From Nostoc indistinguendum CM1-VF10 (GTDB taxonomy: Bacteria; Cyanobacteriota; Cyanobacteriia; Cyanobacteriales; Nostocaceae): DNA of 51,516 nt. Shown in pieces: positions 16,995 to 25,693 of this stretch. How positions within the stretch are numbered: the first letter of the stretch is position 1; each line of letters begins with the position of its first letter. The position numbers and the translations under genes were made by a program. The stretch is taken from NCBI GenBank assembly GCA_019359215.1, contig JAHHHS010000049.1:1-51516 (forward strand), written 5' to 3'. Under the pieces are notes generated by a model, which saw only the letters and a list, made by a program, of their open reading frames with translations, did no database searches and was not told where the DNA came from.

Positions 16995-18207
16995 GGATAT
17001 TGACATTAACATTAGCCAACCGTGGCTCAAGCAATTTTTGTATAAAATTATTTAATTGAGTTGGTTGGTTTGGAGGCGATGTACCTGTATTAACAATTGT
17101 ATAAATTAAAACTAATACCATTAAACTAGTGGTAACACCAAGCCCTATTCCTAGCAGCAAAATAAAGTTTCTATAAGTTAGTGGATAAGTGTTATCGCTG
17201 TTTTGCTCTATACCATCAGCTTCTGAGGATTTTGACAATACCAGATCAGAATTAAGCGCTTGCAAAGCTTCTGAGGCAGATTGGTAACGCTGGCTAAAGC
17301 GATCGCGAACCATTATATCTAAAATATCTGCAAGAACATTACTTACCTGTGCCTGATGGCGCCAGAGAACTTCTCCAGTATTGGGATCTTCTTGTAGTTG
17401 CTCAGGTATTAAACCTGTCAAAGCTTGAATGCCAATCATCCCTAATGCATAGATATCGCTGCAAAGTCTTGGCTTTCCCTTAGCCTGTTCGCTTGGCATA
17501 TAGCCAGGAGTCCCAACAGCAATTGTTAAGCCTGCTCCTAAAGCACCAATTTTCTTAATACTCCCAAAGTCAATTAGCACAATCTTCTGATCTGAGTGCC
17601 GACGCATTAGATTTTGGGGCTTAATATCCCGGTGAATAATGTTGTTTTGGTGGACAAAAGACAGTACTTCCAGGATTTCTTTTAATAAATTTAAGACTGC
17701 ATTCTCGCTAAGACGCTGACCCGGTACAATTTCTTGAGTCAATGGATGACCATCAATAAATTCCTGGACTAAATAGAAATCCCCATCTTCATTAAAATGG
17801 GCAAATAGTCTAGGAATTTGGTCGTGGTCGTTGCCTAGCTGGTATAAAACTTCCGCTTCCCGATCAAATAGACTTTTAGCTATGGGCAAAATAGCAGGAT
17901 TGGAATCTTTTGGCTGGAAATGTTTGACAACACAATGAGGTCGTCCTGGTAAATCTAGGTCTACGGCTAAATAGGTATCACCAGATCCTCCGCTTCCTAA
18001 GTGTTTGACAATTTCAAATCGATTCCGAAGTGTTTTTCTGGCGAGAGAGTATTGATGTTTTTTACGTATAGCACCTCTTAACAAGTAAGTATTACTAGAT
18101 CCTCCACTTTCCAGCAGTTTGACAGTCTCAAAGCGACTCCGGAGTTTTTTTCTAACTAGAGGGTTCTGGCTCATATGGCGTATACTACTTGTTAATTTAC
18201 TGACCAT
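16951..18207 (-). CDS. Membrane Ser/Thr protein kinase with duplicated glycine-rich loop
   Basis: This 418-residue Hanks-type kinase has catalytic features intact: glycine loop LGSGGSGDTY (70-79), K95 in VVKHF, HRDIKPQN (192-199), DFG (213-215) and GTPGYMPSEQ in the activation segment. A transmembrane helix lies at about 346-372 with a short outer tail. Residues 22-42 (LRSRFETVKLLESGGSSNTYL) are an earlier, imperfect copy of 60-80, offset by 38 residues, so the first subdomain is repeated. The last 13 residues (VRYGVNRATIENP) come from the 95-bp element at 16900-16994, which also provides the stop. The start is the ATG at 18205-18207; ATG codon 12 is possible. Neighbour: a phosphate-binding-type protein. 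Confidence 0.88.
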   Translation of the reverse strand: MVSKLTSSIRHMSQNPLVRKKLRSRFETVKLLESGGSSNTYLLRGAIRKKHQYSLARKTLRNRFEIVKHLGSGGSGDTYLAVDLDLPGRPHCVVKHFQPKDSNPAILPIAKSLFDREAEVLYQLGNDHDQIPRLFAHFNEDGDFYLVQEFIDGHPLTQEIVPGQRLSENAVLNLLKEILEVLSFVHQNNIIHRDIKPQNLMRRHSDQKIVLIDFGSIKKIGALGAGLTIAVGTPGYMPSEQAKGKPRLCSDIYALGMIGIQALTGLIPEQLQEDPNTGEVLWRHQAQVSNVLADILDIMVRDRFSQRYQSASEALQALNSDLVLSKSSEADGIEQNSDNTYPLTYRNFILLLGIGLGVTTSLMVLVLIYTIVNTGTSPPNQPTQLNNFIQKLLEPRLANVNVNILVRYGVNRATIENP

Positions 18208-18990
18208 TCAGAGCTTGCGTGGCATTATGAATACCTGCGGCTAGGTTTGTTGGTATTTGAGGCAGTTAGCTTCTCAGGCGACCTATGCTTTTAAGCCGTT
18301 TTATAGTTAGCCGCTTAACTGGTTTATTCCATACCTTATATTGGTATCTTAATATAAAAATTTATTTCTGGAATAGTTGAATAAATTGTATCACTTAAGT
18401 AAATTTTACACTAGCCCACAGTATTTATAACTGTGGGTAGAAGACAACTTTCAGGAGTTGATAGATTTATTTTAAATATTGGGTCTGATTGCTGACAAAA
18501 CCTTGAACAGTGGCATTTAAAGACATAAGTATCTTCACGGCGTCCATCACTAAACGTGATTGCCTTATCATATCTAAATGTTCGACAAAAGAAAAAAGAA
18601 GAAGTAAGCCTTTGGGGTGAATAACTAGTGATGAGTTTTTAGATAAATAGGAGTAACTTCTCAACCATTAAAGTTTATTCAATAGTTTATAAGAAACATC
18701 CAACTTTTCCGACCTTTCCTACCTTTTACTCGCGGCTGTATTACTTGTATTCACTCAGTTGCATTTAGCAAAAGTTATAATGAAAAAAGCCTACGCTGAT
18801 TTAATATATTATCTGTAACTCTTGATAGATAAAGGATAAAACTGTTTTATAAAAATAAAAAACGTTTTAGATAACTACCTAGATATCTAGCCTTTTAGAA
18901 ACAGTTCTAATTTAGATTTTGCTGCCAGCCGATACATAAAATAATGCGACATCCGGACAGCTAACTGTAAGAGTAGCATTCTATTAATGA
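18208..18990. other. Intergenic, no supported gene
   Basis: About 780 bases separate the kinase from the cox locus. A minus-strand frame at 18467-18664 (65 codons, TTG start) has no recognisable relatives or ribosome site. The rest is AT-rich and holds the kinase promoter region. Confidence 0.4.
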
Positions 18991-19016
18991 AAAAAGCCCC
19001 CTAGTGGGGGCTTTTT
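18991..19016 (-). terminator. Rho-independent terminator of the ctaCDE operon
   Basis: A perfect 11-bp stem, aaaaagccccc (18991-19001) and gggggcttttt (19006-19016), with loop tagt. On the minus strand it follows ctaE by about 40 bases and ends in a T-run. It is symmetrical and could also stop plus-strand transcription. Confidence 0.9.
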
Positions 19017-19055
19017 AAGTTGTCCGCGTGGAATGAACAACTAAATAATTAATAA

Positions 19056-19682
19056 TCACAGTAGATACAGTAATCCGAACAAAATAATCCAAATCACGTC
19101 AACGAAGTGCCAGTAGATTTCGGCTGCTTCAATGCCAAAGTGTTTTTCATTACTGTAGTGACCAGGAACGCGCGATCGCCATAATACAGCAACAATTGCT
19201 AAAACGCCGAGGGTAACGTGCAATCCGTGGAAACCAGTCAAAACGTAAAATGCACTAGCAAATAAATTGGTAGTTAAGCCAAATTCTAAATGGGTATATT
19301 CATATACTTGACCTACCAAGAAAATAGCACCCATCGCCGCCGTAATTGCTAACCAGATTTGTGCCCCCCGCGTATCATTCTTTTTAATAGCAGTGTCGGC
19401 ATTGTGCATGACAAAACTACTAGAAATCAGATTGATGGTGTTCACTCCGGGTAACAATAGTTCTAACTCTGGAGTACCTGCTGGGGGCCATGCAGGTAAG
19501 GTAGCACGGAAAGCCAGATAGGCTCCAAACAGCCCCAGGAAAATCATCCCTTCAGCAATCAGGAAAACAATTAGCCCAAACAGACGATGGTCTGGATGTT
19601 CTTCGTGATGACCGACGGACGTTTCCGCCTCATGGTGATGATTTAATTCGGTTTTAGCTGGGTCAATCGTTTGACTTTGCAT
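19056..19682 (-). CDS. ctaE: Cytochrome c oxidase subunit III
   Basis: This integral membrane subunit of the aa3-type terminal oxidase has five predicted helices in its 208 residues, preceded by a His/Glu-rich N terminus (MQSQTIDPAKTELNHHHEAE). Typical family parts are RLFGLIVFLIAEGMIFLGLF, FYVLTGFHGLHVTLGV and IYWHFVDVIWIILFGLLYLL. The frame stays open to 19781, but that part (PHSSFPIPHSPSPN) is encoded by heptameric repeats, so I start at the ATG 19680-19682. It ends the ctaC-ctaD-ctaE operon, about 114 bases after ctaD. Confidence 0.93.
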   Translation of the reverse strand: MQSQTIDPAKTELNHHHEAETSVGHHEEHPDHRLFGLIVFLIAEGMIFLGLFGAYLAFRATLPAWPPAGTPELELLLPGVNTINLISSSFVMHNADTAIKKNDTRGAQIWLAITAAMGAIFLVGQVYEYTHLEFGLTTNLFASAFYVLTGFHGLHVTLGVLAIVAVLWRSRVPGHYSNEKHFGIEAAEIYWHFVDVIWIILFGLLYLL

Positions 19683-19703
19683 GAATTTTTTAAAGGATAA
19701 ATT

Positions 19704-19745
19704 GGGGGATGGAGAATGGGGAATGGGGAATGAGGAATGGGGCAA
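19704..19745. repeat. Heptameric STRR (GGGGAAT type) between ctaD and ctaE
   Basis: Tandem copies of the ggggaat/ggagaat heptamer lie within the ctaD-ctaE gap. Read in the ctaE frame they would give Pro/His/Ser-rich peptide, a reason not to extend ctaE upstream. Confidence 0.85.
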
Positions 19746-19796
19746 GGCAGAAATAACCAATGCCCCATGCCCAATATCCAATACCCCAGAACCTGT

Positions 19797-21533
19797 TTAT
19801 TTACGATCTTCGGGATTAGCAGCAAAGGCTGGATCGGGTTTTGCTCTCAATACTGAGTTTGGCCCGCCAGACAAGACTGGATCGGGATCAGATAAAGGTA
19901 CACCTTCGTCAGCCTTTTCCAAACCGTAGTCGTAGGGACCTGTAGCCAGTACTGGAGTTTGATCAAAATTCTCGATCGCAGGTGGTGAGGTTGTCATCCA
20001 CTCTAAGGTCAGTGCCCTCCAGGGATTATTACCAGCTTTTTCGCCGTATAACCAACTCCAAATCGCATTGATGATGAAGGGGAATGTCGAAACTGCTAGT
20101 ATGTAAGCGCCATAAGTGCAGATTTCGTTCAGAAAGGTAAATTTGGGGTCATACTGGGCAATACGGCGGTTCATGCCCATTAATCCCAGCTTATGCATTG
20201 GTAAGAAGGCCATATTCAGACCCACTATTGTTAAGGCAAAATGAACCTTGCCCCAAAATTCGTTTACCATCCGTCCCGTCATTTTTGGGAACCAGTGGTA
20301 AATCGCCGCATAAATGCCGAGAACACTACCACCAAACAGCACGTAGTGCAAGTGCGCTACTACAAAATAGGTGTCGTGAACGTGAATGTCAAAGGGCACT
20401 GCTGCCAACATTACGCCACTGATCCCGCCAATCACAAAGGTGCCAACAAAACCCATTGCGAACAGCATGGCAGTGTTAAGCCGGATTTTTCCACCCCACA
20501 TGGTTCCTAACCAGCTGAAAATTTTAATTCCTGTGGGTACGGCAATGATCATGGTGGTGATCATAAAGAACATCCGCAACCAACCGGGAATACCACTGGT
20601 AAACATGTGGTGCGCCCAAACAATTAGCCCCAAAAAGCTAATGGCAAGAGATGAGTAGGCGATCGCTTTATAGCCAAAAATCGGCTTGCGGGAATGCACC
20701 GGGATAATTTCCGAAATTGCCCCAAAGAAGGGCAAAATCATGATGTAAACGGCTGGGTGGGAGTAAAACCAGAACATATGCTGGTAAACTACTGGGTCGC
20801 CACCTCCAGTTGGGTTAAAAAATGTTGTCCCGGCAATTAAGTCAAAGGCAAGCAGAATTAGACCTGCTGCTAACACTGGCGTAGATACCAAAGTCAGCGC
20901 TGAGGTAGCAAACATCGCCCAGCAGAATAAGGGCATTTGATGAACCCCCATACCCGGGATACGCATCTTGAGCAATGTCACCAAGAAATTGATTGCCCCT
21001 AAAATCGATGACGTACCTAGTAGGAGGACGCTCACAATCCAAATTCCCTCACCTACTTGACCTGTTACCAAGCTCAAGGGAGGGTAGGAAGTCCAACCCG
21101 CATCCGGTGCATCGCCTACCACTAAACTAGCGATCAACAATAAACCCGCAGGGGGAATCATCCAAAAGGCAACAGCATTCAAGCGTGGGAATGCCATATC
21201 CTTTGCCCCAATCATCAAGGGAATCAGGAAGTTAGCAAAACCCGCACCGGCTGGCACGATCCACAAGAAAATCATGATCGTGGCGTGCAGCGTAAATAAG
21301 CTGTTGTAAACTTCAGGGGTGACGAAATCGACTTCTGGAGTTCGCAGTTCTGTACGAACCAAGTCAGCCATCACGCCACCGATACAGTAAAAAATGAACG
21401 TAGTGACTAGGTATTGAATCCCAATCACCTTATGGTCGGTGTTGAAACTAAAGTAGTCTTGCCATTTTCTAATCCCTGGCTCCTCAACAAGAGCAGGGGC
21501 GTTGGCAGTTTCTTGCACTTGAGCTTGGGTCAT
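19797..21533 (-). CDS. ctaD: Cytochrome c oxidase subunit I
   Basis: The catalytic subunit of the respiratory oxidase (578 residues, twelve helices) holds heme a and the heme a3-CuB centre. Visible ligand motifs are LFTLHATIMIFLW (heme a His), WFYSHPAVYIMILP (CuB His with the cross-linked Tyr), WAHHMF (two CuB His) and HDTYFVVAHLHYVLFGG (heme His pair). The YSHPAVY form, lacking the HPE glutamate, is the signature of A2-type oxidases. It follows ctaC by 174 bases. The C-terminal Asp/Pro-rich tail is unstructured. Start is the ATG at 21531-21533. Confidence 0.97.
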   Translation of the reverse strand: MTQAQVQETANAPALVEEPGIRKWQDYFSFNTDHKVIGIQYLVTTFIFYCIGGVMADLVRTELRTPEVDFVTPEVYNSLFTLHATIMIFLWIVPAGAGFANFLIPLMIGAKDMAFPRLNAVAFWMIPPAGLLLIASLVVGDAPDAGWTSYPPLSLVTGQVGEGIWIVSVLLLGTSSILGAINFLVTLLKMRIPGMGVHQMPLFCWAMFATSALTLVSTPVLAAGLILLAFDLIAGTTFFNPTGGGDPVVYQHMFWFYSHPAVYIMILPFFGAISEIIPVHSRKPIFGYKAIAYSSLAISFLGLIVWAHHMFTSGIPGWLRMFFMITTMIIAVPTGIKIFSWLGTMWGGKIRLNTAMLFAMGFVGTFVIGGISGVMLAAVPFDIHVHDTYFVVAHLHYVLFGGSVLGIYAAIYHWFPKMTGRMVNEFWGKVHFALTIVGLNMAFLPMHKLGLMGMNRRIAQYDPKFTFLNEICTYGAYILAVSTFPFIINAIWSWLYGEKAGNNPWRALTLEWMTTSPPAIENFDQTPVLATGPYDYGLEKADEGVPLSDPDPVLSGGPNSVLRAKPDPAFAANPEDRK

Positions 21534-21578
21534 AGTCGTTAGTTATCTTTTGTCATTTGTCCTCTCTTACAAAGTTCT

Positions 21579-21607
21579 GATGCCTGCGGCAACCCCTTCG
21601 GGGAACG
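21579..21607 (+). repeat. Palindromic repeat family B copy in the ctaC-ctaD gap
   Basis: gatgcctgcggcaacccctt then cggggaacg; it shares the aaccccttc-ggaacg core with 14520-14550 and 33927-33957. Confidence 0.6.
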
Positions 21608-21670
21608 GAGGAAACCTCCGCTCAGACTTTGCGCTTTGTCAGTTGTCTTTTGTCATTTGTCACTTATTTA

Positions 21671-21713
21671 GACCAATGACTAATGACTAATGACCAATGA
21701 CCAATGACTAATG
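21671..21713. repeat. Heptameric STRR (CAATGAC/TAATGAC)
   Basis: Tandem caatgac/taatgac heptamers lie just past and into the ctaC 3' end (stop at 21708). Confidence 0.85.
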
Positions 21714-22793
21714 GTGAACTTGATGGAGGATTTCTGGCTTAATTCCCATATCCTTGGTGTAAGGAGCGAGAAACTCATTTGGGGATAGATCCGTAGGATT
21801 AACAGCAACGGCTTGATTTAGTGTTTCTTTACTGGCAACTAGCTGTTCTTGCATCCATTTATCAAAGGCTTCTTCTGGCTCAACGACCACTGTTGCTCTC
21901 ATTGCACCGTGGTAAGGGCCACAAAGTTCAGCACAGATTAGGACATAATCTCCTGCTTTTTTGGGTGTGAAGCGAATCTCGCTTTGCCTACCAGGGATCG
22001 CATCTTGTTTCAGACGGAACTCTGGCACCCAAAAGGCATGGATGACATCGTTGGCTGTCATATTGATTTCCACTTCTCGCCCGATGGGGACGTGCATTTC
22101 ACCTGTAGTTATACCAGTTTCAGGATAGGTGAAAAGCCAAGCATATTGTAGACCTGTGACGTTGACTTGTAATCCTGCTGGTTTGCCTGCTTTATCAGGA
22201 GTTCCCCCAATTGTCGGAGCAACACTACCGACACCTGGAGCATTCCGCAGTTGGGGAATTTGGTCAGCATTACGGACTTCTGCGGTAGCTGGGTCTTGCA
22301 TTGCCTCATCAGATTTTTCTTGATTGAGGTTGGGTTCGGTGCTAGGAGGAGTATCGCTTAAAGTTGCTGCCATGGCACTTCCAGGCATTGCCATTGATTC
22401 CTGATTCATCATCGGTGCTTCATGAATAGCATGGGGATCAAAGCCACCGATTTCGTTGTAGACATCAAAGCTGTAAACAGAAATACCGATAACGATAATT
22501 GCTGGGATCGCCGTCCAGAGAATTTCTAAAGGTACATTGCCCTCAACTGGTGGGCCGTCTTCATTGTCACCTGCACGCCGACGATATTTAAACGCAGAGT
22601 AAATTAAAATACCTTCTACGAGCAGGAATATACCTGTAGAAATGATCATCATCGCGTTGAACAGACCATCAACTAATTCGGCTTCATCGGTTGCTGCTGC
22701 TGGCAACAGTCCGTGATTTTGACCGTACCAAAGGCTGACTAGCGTTAGCACGATGCCAATCAGTAATGTCCAGATTGAACTTGGAATCTTCAC
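21708..22793 (-). CDS. ctaC: Cytochrome c oxidase subunit II
   Basis: This subunit accepts electrons from cytochrome c or plastocyanin through its CuA site. The 361 residues contain two N-terminal helices and a C-terminal cupredoxin domain with the CuA ligands CAELCGPYHGAM (two Cys, Glu, His, Met). Between helix 2 and the cupredoxin domain is a long (~80-residue) Met/Ala/Pro-rich insertion (NQESMAMPGSAMAAT and following), more than most bacterial homologues have. The start appears to be the GTG at 22791-22793, as no ATG lies near the first helix. It is first gene of the operon and faces ctaA across 404 bases. Confidence 0.95.
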   Translation of the reverse strand: MKIPSSIWTLLIGIVLTLVSLWYGQNHGLLPAAATDEAELVDGLFNAMMIISTGIFLLVEGILIYSAFKYRRRAGDNEDGPPVEGNVPLEILWTAIPAIIVIGISVYSFDVYNEIGGFDPHAIHEAPMMNQESMAMPGSAMAATLSDTPPSTEPNLNQEKSDEAMQDPATAEVRNADQIPQLRNAPGVGSVAPTIGGTPDKAGKPAGLQVNVTGLQYAWLFTYPETGITTGEMHVPIGREVEINMTANDVIHAFWVPEFRLKQDAIPGRQSEIRFTPKKAGDYVLICAELCGPYHGAMRATVVVEPEEAFDKWMQEQLVASKETLNQAVAVNPTDLSPNEFLAPYTKDMGIKPEILHQVHH

Positions 22794-23197
22794 GGCTTAC
22801 TTAATTGAATTTACTACGTTATCTTAAAGCTGCTCACTTACTAAGGTAGTCTAGGCTGGAAGGCATAGAGTCAAAAGGTCTAAATTTTTTATTAAGTTTT
22901 TTAACTATTTTACTAATTTTGAGTACAAGGTGACTATCAGATACTGCCGAAAGTAGATACAAATCAGTAGGAAAATTTAAGGAAAAATTTAGAATGTTTA
23001 AATTAATTATCATTAATCAATTTTTCACATCTTGAAAAATACCTAAAGCTTCAGGCAAAACCTTTCTGGAGTGATTCAAAGTATAAGTGAGTGCTAATCT
23101 ATAAACCCTTAGCCTATACGCTAGGGTGAAGATAGGACGCTAAAAGAAAATTGAAAATTTTAAGAGAGCCACCAAGAGCGGGCAAAAGGTATCATTC
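22794..23197. other. Divergent ctaC/ctaA control region
   Basis: This 404-base gap must hold promoters for ctaCDE (minus) and ctaA (plus). It is AT-rich with no duplicate-hexamer binding site I can assert. No transcript leader structure stands out. Confidence 0.4.
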
Positions 23198-24118
23198 ATG
23201 AGCGAATTTGTCCTACAACAACAAAATGAAGCGGCGCTTCAGCAGCGAAAGCCCAAGGAAATGATTCGTCGCTTGGTGTGGAAAATATGCATAGCCACCT
23301 TAATTTTGATGGCAATAGGCAGTGCCACCCGCGTGATGAATGCTGGACTTGCCTGCCCAGACTGGCCCTTATGCTATGGCGAACTGGTGCCAGCCAAGCA
23401 AATGAATCTCCAAGTGTTTTTGGAGTGGTTTCACAGATTAGATGCAGCTTTAATTGGTGTAAGCGCGATCGCACTCTTTGGTTTGTCCTGGTGGCATCGT
23501 CGTTTCTTACCCAAATGGCTGCCTTGGGCATCCACATTCGCCCTGTTTTTAATTGTCTTCCAAGGCATCTTGGGTGGGCTCACCGTTACCGAACTGTTGC
23601 GGTTTGATATCGTTACCGCTCATTTAGGAACGGCGCTGTTGTTTTTTTGCACCCTCCTGATTATCGGCACGGCACTCACTCCCTATCAGGGAACTGGAAC
23701 CGTTGGTAAGTTGCCTTGGGTCGGTTTAACTGCTGCTGTTCTGGTTTACCTGCAAAGTTTGCTAGGTGCTTTGGTAGGCTCTCGCTGGGCGCTACACCAA
23801 TGCCTGGGCGGTTCTCAACTTTGTACTGTAATGTACAGCCATATTGCTGGTTTGGTGCCGCCAACAGTGGCAACTTTGGCAATGGTATTTATCTGTTGGC
23901 GGACACCAGCACTACATCCAGCCTTACGGCGACTGGCAAATTTAGCTGGTGCGTTGTTAACCTTACAAATCTTGTTGGGATTCGCCACTTTCAAATTACA
24001 TCTCCAAGTCGAGCCTCTCACCGTCTCTCACCAAGCTATAGGAGCTACTTTGCTGGGTACTTTGGTGGTTTTCACAGTTCTCGCACTGCGTGACTCAGTT
24101 AGTGCTGATTCACGTTAG
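23198..24118 (+). CDS. ctaA: Heme A synthase (CtaA/COX15)
   Basis: It converts heme O to heme A for the oxidase. The 306 residues form eight hydrophobic segments. The first block shows NAGLACPDWPLCYGELVP; EWFHRLDAALIG carries a heme-binding His, and TAHLGTALLFF and VSHQAIGATLLG carry the others. The Cys pair QCLGGSQLC in the central loop is typical for this family. It starts at ATG 23198 behind AAAGG and faces ctaC across the shared control region. ctaB follows on the same strand after 261 bases that include STRR repeats. Confidence 0.93.
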   Translation: MSEFVLQQQNEAALQQRKPKEMIRRLVWKICIATLILMAIGSATRVMNAGLACPDWPLCYGELVPAKQMNLQVFLEWFHRLDAALIGVSAIALFGLSWWHRRFLPKWLPWASTFALFLIVFQGILGGLTVTELLRFDIVTAHLGTALLFFCTLLIIGTALTPYQGTGTVGKLPWVGLTAAVLVYLQSLLGALVGSRWALHQCLGGSQLCTVMYSHIAGLVPPTVATLAMVFICWRTPALHPALRRLANLAGALLTLQILLGFATFKLHLQVEPLTVSHQAIGATLLGTLVVFTVLALRDSVSADSR

Positions 24119-24156
24119 CGGTAGCGGGGCGTTTAGCCCGTGTTAAGTGCTGAGTA

Positions 24157-24207
24157 GGGAATGGGGCATTGGGCATTGGGCATTGAGCATTGGGCATTGA
24201 GCATTGG
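24157..24207. repeat. Heptameric STRR (GGGCATT type) between ctaA and ctaB
   Basis: Tandem gggcatt and gagcatt heptamers. A pyrimidine-rich tail (ccccctgctccccac) follows. Confidence 0.85.
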
Positions 24208-24379
24208 TTCTTCTCCTTAATCTCCCCCTGCTCCCCACTCTCCACTAAACGACGAAAGCCGCAACGGCGAGTATTGCGACTCACGCAGGTGCAGAAAATC
24301 TGTGTTTCATTTGCCTGAAAGAGCCACCTTGAGCGGGGGCTGTATATAAGTTGTTGAAAAATAAGGAATCAGAGCCAAA

Positions 24380-25333
24380 ATGATTGAGACTAATGTCTCT
24401 CGCCACCACGGAACATTTTTACAGGTAATTCAAAGTTACTACCAGCTAACGAAGCCTCGGATTATTCCGTTGCTTTTGATTACCACGGCTGGGAGTATGT
24501 GGATTGCTGCTAAGGGAGAAGTAGACCCATTGCTGTTGCTAGTAACTCTCACTGGTGGCACTTTGGCTGCTGCAAGCGCCCAGACGATTAACTGTGTCTA
24601 TGACCGGGATATTGATTATGACATGGAGCGGACGCGCCATCGTCCGATGCCTTCGGGTAAGGTTCAGCCGCGTGATGCTCTCATTTTTGCGATCGCACTG
24701 GCGACGATTTCCTTTACACTCCTGGCAGTATTTGCCAACCTGTTAGCCGCGCTGCTAGCCTTCTCTGGCATCGTCTTTTATATTTTGGTTTATACCCACT
24801 GGCTAAAACGCCACAGCACCCAGAATATCGTTATCGGTGGAGCTGCTGGGGCAATTCCAGCGTTAGTGGGTTGGGCTGCTGTCACAGGCACTTTAAGCTG
24901 GTCAGCATGGTTAATTTTTGCCATCGTCTTTTTGTGGACGCCACCCCATTTCTGGGCTTTAGCTCTGATGATTCGGGATGATTACGCAAAGGTGGGGATA
25001 CCAATGCTACCTGTGATTGAAGGTGATACAGCAACTGTGAAGCAGATTTGGTACTACACCCTGGTAACAGTATTTGCAACCGTGTTATTGGTTTATCCTT
25101 TGGGCGCAAGTGGAATTCTTTATGCTGCGATCGCTGTAATTCTGGGAGGATTATTTATCCACAAATCTTGGCGTTTGTTGCAAAATCCAGAAGATCGCGC
25201 TGTAGCTAAAGAGTTGTTTCTCTTTTCCATCTCCTACATGATGCTGTTGTGTCTGGGGATGGTAGTTGATAGTCTTCCCGTTACCCATAATCTAATTAGT
25301 GCGGTGAGTAATCATTTGCATTTTCTTGGTTAG
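24380..25333 (+). CDS. ctaB: Protoheme IX farnesyltransferase (heme O synthase)
   Basis: It attaches a farnesyl group to protoheme to make heme O, substrate of CtaA. The 317-residue, multi-helix UbiA-type prenyltransferase has both Asp-rich motifs: NCVYDRDIDYDMERTRHRPM (first) and DDYAKVGIPMLPV (second), plus TKPRIIPLLLITTAGSM near the N terminus. The start ATG at 24380 has AAGGA upstream. Gene order ctaA-ctaB opposite ctaC-D-E is the usual cyanobacterial cox1 arrangement, from memory of Anabaena. A terminator hairpin follows directly. Confidence 0.95.
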   Translation: MIETNVSRHHGTFLQVIQSYYQLTKPRIIPLLLITTAGSMWIAAKGEVDPLLLLVTLTGGTLAAASAQTINCVYDRDIDYDMERTRHRPMPSGKVQPRDALIFAIALATISFTLLAVFANLLAALLAFSGIVFYILVYTHWLKRHSTQNIVIGGAAGAIPALVGWAAVTGTLSWSAWLIFAIVFLWTPPHFWALALMIRDDYAKVGIPMLPVIEGDTATVKQIWYYTLVTVFATVLLVYPLGASGILYAAIAVILGGLFIHKSWRLLQNPEDRAVAKELFLFSISYMMLLCLGMVVDSLPVTHNLISAVSNHLHFLG

Positions 25334-25348
25334 GGGATGAAAAATTTA

Positions 25349-25385
25349 GCGATCGCGTTTGGTAAAGGGGCGCGATCGCATTTTT
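25349..25385 (+). terminator. Rho-independent terminator of ctaB built from HIP1 sites
   Basis: Stem gcgatcgcg (25349-25357) and cgcgatcgc (25371-25379), 9 perfect bp, 13-base loop, followed by ATTTTT. The arms are HIP1 octamers. Confidence 0.75.
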
Positions 25386-25428
25386 GGAAATTAAAAAATA
25401 TACATAATAATTAGAGTTTGGCGGATTA

Positions 25429-25457
25429 GCGATGTCTACGATGGGCTACGCCTACGC
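25429..25457 (+). repeat. Palindromic repeat family A copy
   Basis: gcgatgtctacgatgggcta then cgcctacgc; near-consensus. Confidence 0.75.
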
Positions 25458-25693
25458 AAGTAAAGTTTCAGTCATAAATGAATTTATTAAACATTAATTA
25501 CACTTACCTATTTATCCATTCGGTTCACTAACTGCTGTTACTATATTGCACCCAAATTGCACCCAACTGAGAACCGCTATATTTTTAAGCGGATTTACTT
25601 CTAGTGGCGGCTACAGTCTCAAGTTACTTTTGCTAGCGTAGTGATATAAGGTTTATCGCTCCCCAGTATGCGGTTGGAAGCAAAAGGATTAAT

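Larger units (their letters stand above)
25334..25693. other. Intergenic: terminator plus palindromic repeat
   Basis: It holds the ctaB terminator and the family A repeat; no gene is supported. Confidence 0.4.

Noticed and set aside
18467..18664. 65-codon minus-strand frame upstream of the cox terminator
   Set aside because: TTG start, no ribosome site, no recognised motif; the ending LNATVQGFVSNQ faintly recalls P-loop kinases but not enough to call.
22794..23197. NtcA-type (GTA-N8-TAC) site in the cox control region
   Set aside because: No copy with correct spacing was found by eye.
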